This document shows, in pieces, positions 55,843-64,000 of a stretch of DNA of 64,000 nucleotides. Numbering within the stretch: the stretch's first letter is position 1; each line of letters begins with the position of its first letter. This stretch comes from Fistularia commersonii (taxonomy: Eukaryota > Chordata > Actinopteri > Syngnathiformes > Fistulariidae): positions 15,763,956-15,827,955 of the forward strand of contig JBBMNZ010000014.1 in the NCBI GenBank assembly GCA_037954325.1, read 5' to 3'. Under the pieces are notes generated by a model that did no database searches, was not told the origin of the DNA, and saw only the letters and a list, made by a program, of their open reading frames with translations. Both the position numbers and the translations under genes were made by a program.

Positions 55843-57124
55843 TTAAAGTCATAAGTTGTTGATGGGAGTCCTGCCTATAGATGTGACTCATTGCTGTCTG
55901 CTCTCCAATTATTGTTTACCATCAGTGTGAAAAAAAAGATAAGGCATTAGTGATTAAAAGCATTAGCGATTTACCTTCATCTAAATGGAAATGCACCCAG
56001 CAGTAAGATAATCGTTAGGTCACGGAAAAAAGGGACGGAGGAGTCGGCTGTAAAAACATGGGCTCAAGAAGGGCTTTATATTCCACAGACACAATGAGGC
56101 GCACAGACCTCTAACAATTGAATGATTGTCAGCAGTCTGCACTCAGCGTTGCATGTATCTTTATTAATTAATGTATTTAGTTCAAACCACTCAGACAAGA
56201 GTTTGAGGTTGAAAATTGATTTTAATTGGGATGTTCAATGACTGTCAACAATCAGTAAAAGTGATTCATGTTTTAGGTTCAAGAAATGAATATGGATTAA
56301 TTTTACAAGATTCAAAATTTCTTTGAAAATGACTTTGTTTTTTTTCATTTTGTAAAATCACAGAGCTCTTCAAGTGTTTGTTTTGCTAAGTTGAATGCTA
56401 TTCATTTTAAGTTGATGTAGAATCAACAGCTGTTTCCTGTTTCCTCTTTCACCACCACCAATGATTTCTGCTTCGAAATACTAGTAATTATATAATATTG
56501 CCATCTCTTTAGCCTCGGAACCTTGGAAGACATTTGTGCATGTTCTTTGGCTGATTTCATATCCAGGTTTGCTTGAAAGGCCAAGACGTGTGTCAGGGAC
56601 TCTTCTGACTTGGTCCTTGAAGCTATCAGATAAATGACATTAATTGTCACGTGAATGAGAAGTACACCAGCTTAAATGGAAAGGTATGGCTTGAATTATG
56701 TTCTACTGTGAATGCAAGTTATCCACATCTTCTTTATTTTCAACCGCACACTTAAAAAGCTGTTTCCAGGAAAGAGAGGAGGCGCAATGGAAAGCACAGT
56801 GGACAGAGGGGGTTAATGAAAATAGGAAGCGGTTTGAAGTTTTTTTGAGGAATCAGTGACTCCATTACTGATGATGACTGACAACCAAACCCTGTGTCAA
56901 AGGACATGGCACAGATTTCCCAGAGATTCAGCAAATCTCGCTGATAATTTGGTTTAATCTTACATTGTTTTAGTGTTTTGTGTCTTTCACAATGATTCAC
57001 AGCATTTTCTTGAAACATTGTCTGTTAATAGAAGGACTTTTCCCAACAATTGGAAATCTTACATTTTGATTATTCAGAGTGTATTTTTGGTTACAGCTTT
57101 TCCATCCATGAGATAAAGAGAGCT
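55843..57124. other. No gene or recognisable element seen
   Basis: AT-rich; no motifs in the short frames. Confidence 0.5.
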
Positions 57125-59112
57125 TTTTCCAGGTGGTAAGCTGACTCCAGTGCTGGAGGAGGATGCTGGTCAGACCCAGCAGACCTGAATGTAAAGTACA
57201 GGTCTGCTGGGAACATCAAGCAGAGTGCCAGAGTTTTAACTACCACATCCGGCAGCGTGACAACCACATCCTGAGGAAGGCAGGGTGCACTGAGTCCAAA
57301 ATGGCCTTGTTCTGAGCTTCCATTGTCAATGTGGAAGACTGGAGCTGTGGCCGAAAGGCACTTGGCGCCTGTCAGGGCGGCAACCCTTGAACCAGCTGGT
57401 GGACCCTAGCACTGAGAGATACCAACAACCTGAAGGAGTTTTATTGGGCCTTTCTGGACTTTGGGGCTCCGCTGACAGCTGACAGGTATTGGCAGGCAAA
57501 GCAGCATGTGGCTTCGGTGGTCCCCGAGGCAAGAGCTAAAGTGTACAGTAGGAGGAGTTTGAGGAGACCATGAAAACTGCATTCTGGTGGGCTTTGAGGA
57601 CATTATGGTCCACCATCCGGCGCTCAGGAGGGAGAAGTAGTGCTCCGTCACCACTGTGTACAGTGGGAGTGGGGCCTTGCTGAACTCAACTTGAGATGTT
57701 GTAAATCAGTTGAAGGAATACTTCCGAGACCTCATCAATCCCGTCGAAACGCCTTCCACTTGAGAAGCAGAGTTGAGGGACTCTGGAGTGGACCTGCCAA
57801 AATCCATGGATGAAGTTGCTGAAGCAGTTGAGGCCCCGGTGTTTGATGAGGCTCACCCTGGACCAGCTTCCGATCGGAGGATTGGGGGAACGGAAGATGT
57901 GCTCCAACTACAGGGGGATCACACTCCACAGCCTCCTTGATAAGGTCTATTCAGCGGTGCTGGAGAGGAGGGTCTGCTGGGTCATTGCACCTCGGAGTAT
58001 GGAGGAGTATGGAGGAGTATGGAGGAGTATGGTTTTAGTCCTGGTTTTGGAACAGTGAACCAGCTCTATACCTTCAACAGGGTCTGCGAGGGGGTATGGG
58101 AGTTATCGCAACTAGTCTACATAGGTTTTGTGGATCTGGAGAAGGCATTCTACTGTGAGCAATCCTGTGGGGAGTACCTCGGGAATATGTGGTACCGAAC
58201 CCTGTTATACAGGCAGTTCGGTCCCTGTATGACCGGTGTCGGAGCTTGGTCCACATTGCCTATTGTAAGTTAGATTCATTTCTGGTAAAAGTTGGACTCT
58301 GCAAGGGCTGCCCTTTGTCACCATTTCTGTTAAAAACTTTCATGGACAGATTAGGGCGTTGCGGGGTTCCGGTTTTGTGGCCAGAGGGTGGAGTATCTGC
58401 TTTTTGCAGATGATGTGGTTCTGTTGGCATCATCAGGCCATGATGTCCAGCTCTCACTGGAGCGGTTCGCAGCTGAATGTGAAAGAACCGGGATAAGGAT
58501 CAGCACCTCCAAATCCAAGACCATGGTGCTCAACCGAAAGCAGGTGGAGTGCCCTCTCCGGGTCAGGGAAGAGGTCCTGCCCCAAGTGGTGGAGTTCAAA
58601 TATCTTGGGTTCTTGATCACAAGAGAGGGAACAATGGGGTGGGAGATTGACAGGCAGATTGGTGCAGCATCTGCAGTGATGCAGATTCTGTACTGATCTG
58701 TTGTGGTGTGGAGCGAGCTGAGCAAGAAGTTGAAGTTCTCAATTTACACGTTGATCTATGTTCCTACTCTCACCTGTGGTCACAAGTTGTGACCAAAAGA
58801 ATGAGACTGCAGATACAAGCAGCAAAAATGTGTTTTCTCCGCAGGGTGGCTGAACTATCCCTTTGAGATAGAGTGAGAAATTTGTCCATCTGGGAGGGGC
58901 TCAGAGTAGAGTCAGATGAGGTGGCTCTGGCATCTAGTCAGGATGCCTCCTGGACGCCCCCCGGGGGAGGTATTCCGAGCATGTCCATCTGAGAGGAGAC
59001 CATGGGGAAGACCCAGGACACGCTGGAGAGACTATGTCTCAAGGCTGGACTGGGAATGCCTTGGGATTCCCCCAGAAGAGCTGGACCATGTGGCTGGGGA
59101 GAGGAATCCTAT
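57125..59112 (+). mobile_element. Rex3-type LINE, 5'-truncated, RT present
   Basis: It begins in the linker before RT (GGTCTGCTGGGAACATC) and covers RT: FVDLEKAF at about 58128-58151; KGCPLSPF, whose coding DNA GGGCTGCCCTTTGTCACC (58305-58322) is a hallmark I recognise from Rex3; and the catalytic LLFADDVVLLAS at about 58394-58430. The C-terminal RPRTRWRDYVSRLDWECLGI block (about 59000-59065) and EELDHVAGER follow. Frameshifts separate these pieces. A 10-base unit, AGGAGTATGG, is repeated about four times at 57993-58032. The GATG-type 3' tail is missing. Confidence 0.85.
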
Positions 59113-59374
59113 CCTACTCTCTCACCAACAAACTTAATGTCCTCTTTATCCATAAATCCCTGCCTGGCAGGAGAGCGAAAATCATTACAATAACCTGCTG
59201 GTTTCAATGAACCTGGCTGTCAGACATTTCTCCTCCATTAGTATTGACAAAACAGCTTCTATACTGCAGTGTGTGCACGGTGTGCAACTGATACACACCT
59301 GCAGATCCATCTCAGTGAAGACTTAGTGGTCTGGCATAACCCACTGGTGACCAGTGAACCTGTATGTGTAGGCC
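59113..59374. other. Spacer after Rex3; nothing recognised
   Basis: No coding or repeat signal. Confidence 0.5.
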
Positions 59375-59390
59375 TGTGTGTGTGTGTGTT

Positions 59391-59432
<42 letters not shown>
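59375..59432. repeat. (TG)n microsatellite
   Basis: TG with TTTATATG interruption. Confidence 0.95.
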
Positions 59433-59770
59433 TTTCATAATCTCTGGGTTTAGGTTTTTCAATTGGTTTCATATCTTAGAATTCAATATTTCATATTGAG
59501 ATTGATATACTGACATGACCCGATTCTATTGATATTTTCAGGCCCTCCCTGGCTGAAAATGGCCATGTTAACTGTTTTTGTGTGGACAGGAGTGGAAAGC
59601 AGTCCCCTTGGCAATAACTTGAAGGGGTCTGTTTTTTGCTAAATGGCAAGCCATTCATGTATAACAACATATGCACACACAGAGTCACTCATGCTGGGTG
59701 AAACTTTGTGTTTCCTTCTATTTTTCCTATAACTGGGAGCTCAGGAACTGGGTTTGCTTGGTATACTCAC
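59433..59770. other. No gene seen
   Basis: Short spacer between two dinucleotide repeats of opposite phase. Confidence 0.5.
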
Positions 59771-59801
59771 AGACACAGACACACAGACACACAGACGCAC
59801 A

Positions 59802-59851
<50 letters not shown>

Positions 59852-59854
59852 CGA

Positions 59855-59886
<32 letters not shown>

Positions 59887-59913
59887 GAACATACACACAT
59901 ACACACTTACACA
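59771..59913. repeat. (CA)n microsatellite with AACACGAACATA interruptions
   Basis: CA repeat about 140 bases long, with a start of CAGACA units and two ACGAACATAC interruptions about 40 bases apart. Confidence 0.95.
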
Positions 59914-60668
59914 CTGAAATGCACTTCCTACTTTTGAATTGTATTTTACATGCTCTATAGAATTTGCATCTGATATATTTATTTATTTATTTATTTATCT
60001 GCATCTTCGAACACTTACATCCTCTGAGGTGTTGGGATTAAAAACGAAGTCGCTTGTGCCTGGTACCAACACAGACTCAAACCTTTGAAATAAAATGTAT
60101 TACGTGATTTCTTAGCCATCCCTGAAAAACCATGTTTTCCTATGTAAACAAAAGACTGGTTGTTCATACGATAACTTCCTCCAGTGATGGCACTCAAACA
60201 AGTCATTAGGGAACTATTTAAAAATGCAATTGGGAGTTTTGATCCAAAGGCCAGACCAGACCAGAAATTGATATGAGCATTGAAGCACTTCTGTGAGGCG
60301 AGACCATTCTCAGCCTGTGAGGAACATCCTGGCCGTTCTGCGGCCGGATCCGCATTGTGGCTCCTGTAAATAATATCAATAAACTTAGCTCAATATTCTC
60401 ACTCATTCAAACTTCATGTTGTGTAAAAGAGAGCATTTCCAACATTTCAAGTTGGAGAGCATAGCTTATGTATATGTCTTTCAAATGGTTCTCCCTTCAA
60501 CCCCAGCTTGAGCGCTGAAGGTGCACCAGATTGAGCTCCGCTCTAGTATGTCTCAAAAGGGTGTCTTTGGTGTAAACATTTTGCACACAAAAAAAAACAG
60601 GATGTTGCTGTCTCAACTAGCGAACATTGGCAAAGCCCTGTACATTGTTGCAAGACATGAGTTTTGAT
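59914..60668. other. No gene seen; small (TTTA)n at 59976-59998
   Basis: Unique-looking DNA. Confidence 0.5.
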
Positions 60669-60790
<122 letters not shown>

Positions 60791-60833
60791 CTGCTCCAAT
60801 TACCACACTCTCATCTCTTGGGATATTTCTTTC
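60791..60833 (-). mobile_element. Short RTE-A endonuclease fragment
   Basis: CTCCAATTACCACACTCTCA, then TCTCTTGGGATATTTCT, matches the minus-strand RTE-A endonuclease (compare about 49283-49312), the part that codes for the region just before VVIGADFN. It abuts the GATA array exactly. Confidence 0.5.
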
Positions 60834-60904
60834 CCTTATTTTTCATGTGAGTGAATGTGTTGTGTGCTTGTTGTGTGTGTATTTTAATCTTTTTTTTTTG
60901 GCAC

Positions 60905-62125
60905 AATTACAGCGATAAGATAATATAAGATAAACTTTATTGATGGCCATAAGGCCATTCATTTGTCACAGCAGAGTAATACATATAGTGTCAAAAATAG
61001 ATATTAATATAAATATAAATAGAGAGACTGCTAGAAGACAGAAGATAGCAAAGGCATCCACGAATAGACAGCAGAGGCAACGGCAAAAACAACATCAAGG
61101 ATAAGAATGGACAACAGAATGGAACAGTAAGAGTGAAAAATAGACAACCAAAACTAAACAACTATGTAAATAGAGTGACAATAGTAATGACAAGAATGAA
61201 ATACACAATCAAAAATAGGCAGGATGTGTGCGGGCTGGGACCAACAAGAATAAAAAAGACAGCAGAGTTAGGGCATGGCATGTGAATGGGTGACGTAGTG
61301 AATGGGGTGAGGTAGTGAGGTTGTGGAAGCAGCACAGATGCACCTCGGGCTGGTCAGAGTCGTGTGCCGTCTAGACTGCTGTTATACGGTGTGATGGCCT
61401 TGGGCACAAAGAAGCGTCTAAAGCGTTCAGTTCTGCACCGGGGTGGGATGAACGATCGGCTGAGAGAGCTGCCCATCAGCCACAGCACATCAACAGGGGG
61501 TGGGAAGGATTGTCCAGGATAGCTCCCCAGTTTGTCCTTCACCCTCCCCACTGCCACTGATTGAAGATGATCCAGGTTCAATCCCACCACCAAGAGGGCT
61601 TTCCTTACTATCTTGTTGAGCCTATTGACCTCACCAGTTCTGGCACGGCCCCACCAGCACACTATACCAAAGAAGTCTGCTGGCTACCATAGACTGGTAG
61701 AAGGTCTTGAGGAGCCCGCTACAGACGCCAAACGACCTCAATCTCCACAGGAAGAACATCCTGCTCTGACCCTTCTGACACCCTGTAGAGTGCATCAGTG
61801 TTATGTGACCAGTCCAGTTTTTTGTTATTGGACTTTAGGAGTCCACTATCCCCACCTCTTCACCCTGGATGGGGATTGGTACCTGTCTCCTCCGATTCTT
61901 CCAGAAGTCCACAACTACCTCCTTGGTCTTGGAGATTTATTCTGGTTGCTCCACTCAAAAAATCCGCGATCAGACCTCTGTACTTCTCCTTGTCGCCATC
62001 GTTGATGCATCCAAAAATGGAAGAGTCATCAGAAAATTTCTGGAGGTGGCAGAAACCAGAGTTGTACCAGATGTTGGTGGTGAAGAGGAATGGAGACAGA
62101 ATGTTGCAAATTCTTGAGCAATGAC
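60905..62125 (-). mobile_element. LINE remnant, Rex1/L2-type, 3' half
   Basis: The minus strand carries RTFYQSMVA-like and SRLLWYSVLVG-like blocks (about 61650-61710), VGLNLDHLQSVAVGRVKDKL (about 61520-61580) and FIPPRCRTERFRRFFVPKAI (about 61390-61455), followed by the YNSSLDG end. The 3' UTR runs to a tail reading ...CAATAAAGTTTATCTTATA... at about 60905-60945. A (CATT)n at 62143-62166 lies just beyond its 5' end. Frameshifts and stops are present. Confidence 0.68.
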
Positions 62126-62142
62126 GATCACAATGTCCATTC

Positions 62143-62166
62143 ATTAAGTCATTCATTCATTCATTC
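62143..62166. repeat. (CATT)n short array
   Basis: Five to six ATTC units. Confidence 0.9.
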
Positions 62167-62984
62167 ATGTATGCAGGCAAGAAGCCTGACTACTGACCGC
62201 TGTTTGATGCACTGTTGTGTCGAAGCAACCCCAATTATATTGCATTTTGAGCTTTTTGATCAGATAAGATCAGAGAGAAAAAATACAAAGAGAGAGACCA
62301 TAAACAAAAACAGACTAGCTTGATGTTTGATGAAAAGCTCATAAAGCTATTACTGAAGTATGTTTGCATTTATATGCTCAGGGTACAATTGTGATGATTC
62401 AGATATCACGCAGTTCTCGTCTTCATAGGGCATTCTTATTCTTAGCAGCCACAACACGGGTTAAACATTCACGTGTCAAGAGTTCTTTCATAATGTTTCT
62501 CCAGCCTCCAGTCATATCACAACACCCATGAGTCTGCTTCTTCAAAGTCTATAAATCTTAAATAATTTCCATTTCCCTCATCAACCTCCCACCAGATATT
62601 TCATCTTCATTTATTCCCTCACAGATCACTCACATTCTTATCTCCTCTGCCTCTCCCAGCCTCCTGGATAACCCAAAAAATTGCTTTATTTACAAAAAAA
62701 AACAAGAAAAACTATGGCAATCATAGTAACAATGGAAACAGTGACATCTTCTCTGCGACAACAGAGAACACAGGGATTTTAATGATCAATAATAATTGTT
62801 TATCAGTTATCAATACCAGATGAATGAGCTAGATAGCCAATCGACCAAGAACATGCAAGACTGAATAAAACATGGGGATGAAAAAAAGAAGGCAAAAATG
62901 AGTTTGAAGTAAATAGTTATACTGTGTGGTGTTAAACCTTTAAATTAAAAACAAAATTAAAAAATACTGAAGTCAGTACTCATA
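62167..62984. other. No gene or recognisable element seen
   Basis: AT-rich spacer. Confidence 0.5.
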
Positions 62985-63160
62985 GGTGGCACAGTTGTGC
63001 CATGTTTAGTGGTAAAGCCTCAAAGCAAGACCCTGGTTTGATCCCTGGTTCGATTCTGACAAGGAGCCTTCTGTTTGGAGTTTGCATGATCTCCCCGTGT
63101 CTGCGAGGATAAGCTCCATCCCCCCTCGCAGACCTGGTGCAAGATAAGCAGAATAGGTGA
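62985..63160 (+). mobile_element. Family S SINE-like repeat with internal deletion
   Basis: The head carries a duplicated GGTTTGATCCCTGGTTCGAT; the body jumps from CGTGTCTGCGAGG directly to the GATAAGCTCC region. Confidence 0.65.
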
Positions 63161-63975
63161 TGACCTCAGTAAATACATTGTTACATTATTTTATGCAAGT
63201 TGGTTGATATGCACTGACAACAACCATTATATATATTCACGGTTGTTAAAACTGCCGGGAGTAGATGTGTTGCGTTGGTTGGACATCATCAGCAGAACCC
63301 TGCATCTCTGTTAAAAGTGAGGGAGAGGGAACAGGAAGTTCTGTGCACATTTATGATTCATCATTATTTTTGGAATATTGATATTGTGTTGAAAAATTCA
63401 AAAAAAGGAATACTTCAGAGACTTTGTTGTTTGCTTGTGCAATCAGACAAGGTTCTGCTGTTTTTTTTCCACTCGCTGCCGCTTGTGTTGCCTTACCAGA
63501 CTTATAGGTGTGCTTGCTTTTTGTTTAATACGTCAGGCAGAAGTAATACTGACAGAAAATCCTGCAGCCCAGAGGCCCCAGTGAAATTTGAAACTTCTGA
63601 TAAATCATTTGTTACACCCTCATAAGTAAATGAGAAGCTATCTGGTTGCTTGAAAAAAGGCATTAACAAAAATAACCGTGTTTATTTGGGTGAAGGTTGG
63701 GCTGGACTCCACACCAACCCACCAGCACCACAAAACCTCCAGCCGGCTGAATCAGGTGGGGTCGGCTCAATTCCTTTCATTTTCTGTTTTTTAGGAGATT
63801 CATTCTCAGCCCCTTCACAGAAGATTGGATTCACTTCTCCCTGCCACTGCAGCAGGACTCAAGAAAGGACCATCTGGAGATTGAGTGTGCAATTCCTCTA
63901 AACCTCCCCTACATCCAAGCAAACTCACAGCTACTCTTGTCCCTGTCTATATCTATATCTATAGTGCACAGTAAT
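63161..63975. other. No gene supported
   Basis: A pyrimidine tract and AG at about 63780-63796 looks like a splice acceptor, but the following frame has no recognisable homology. Confidence 0.45.
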
Positions 63976-64000
63976 GCAGCAGTTAGCGCTTCTTCTGGCA
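63976..64000 (+). mobile_element. Possible start of another family S head, cut by the window edge
   Basis: GCAGCAGTTAGCGCTTCTTC resembles the A-box region of the family S head, but only 25 bases are available. Confidence 0.3.

Overview
This is a 64 kb piece of animal nuclear DNA, almost certainly from a teleost fish. The only host gene I can defend is the first coding exon of a neurotensin receptor 1 (NTSR1) ortholog on the minus strand (19195-19848). It is a vertebrate class A GPCR exon with a strong start codon, an in-frame stop upstream and a clean splice donor. Fish origin is also suggested by a Rex3-type non-LTR retrotransposon, Tc1-like DNA transposons, tRNA-derived SINEs and long dinucleotide microsatellites. 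There are no bacterial-type operons, no CRISPR arrays and no functional tRNA or rRNA genes.

Layout. 1-4070: the 3' two thirds of an RTE-like LINE (called RTE-A here). It has been invaded by a piece of an R2/NeSL-type LINE, a 1.4 kb Tc1-like transposon and a tRNA-Ala-derived SINE. 4.1-6.2 kb: anonymous DNA, a CA repeat, one copy of an unnamed repeat (R) and a 5' fragment of RTE-A. 6.3-19.0 kb: a long stretch with only microsatellites and no transposon I can recognise. It lies downstream of NTSR1 exon 1 and is probably intron 1. 19.0-20.1 kb: NTSR1 exon 1 in a CpG-rich block, with a long (CA)n on its intron side and a (TG)n on its promoter side. 20.6-64 kb: 5' flank of NTSR1, a patchwork of dead transposable elements.

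The 20.6-64 kb patchwork holds six more substantial RTE-A copies (24.1, 25.9, 32.9, 37.0, 39.4 and 54.2 kb, plus strand) and one on the minus strand (47.2-49.9 kb). It also holds two Rex3 copies (23.2 and 57.1 kb), L2/Rex1-type and L1/Tx1-type LINE remnants near 30-31 kb, other LINE 3' ends (42.1 and 60.9-62.1 kb), a Tc1-like element split in two by RTE-A sequence (36.4 and 40.3 kb), and seven or eight copies of one tRNA-headed SINE-like family.

Nothing here works as a gene system: every mobile element carries stops, frameshifts, truncations or lost catalytic residues. The interest lies in how these relics are nested and rearranged. Two RTE-A copies share one identical deletion junction that removes most of the endonuclease. 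The catalytic FADD motif can be compared across eight copies. Two complementary dinucleotide repeats flank the NTSR1 exon. All family names come from my recognition of protein motifs and consensus patterns, not from a database search, and element boundaries are usually good to within about 10-30 bases. Regions called empty may still hold conserved regulatory DNA that cannot be seen without comparative alignment.
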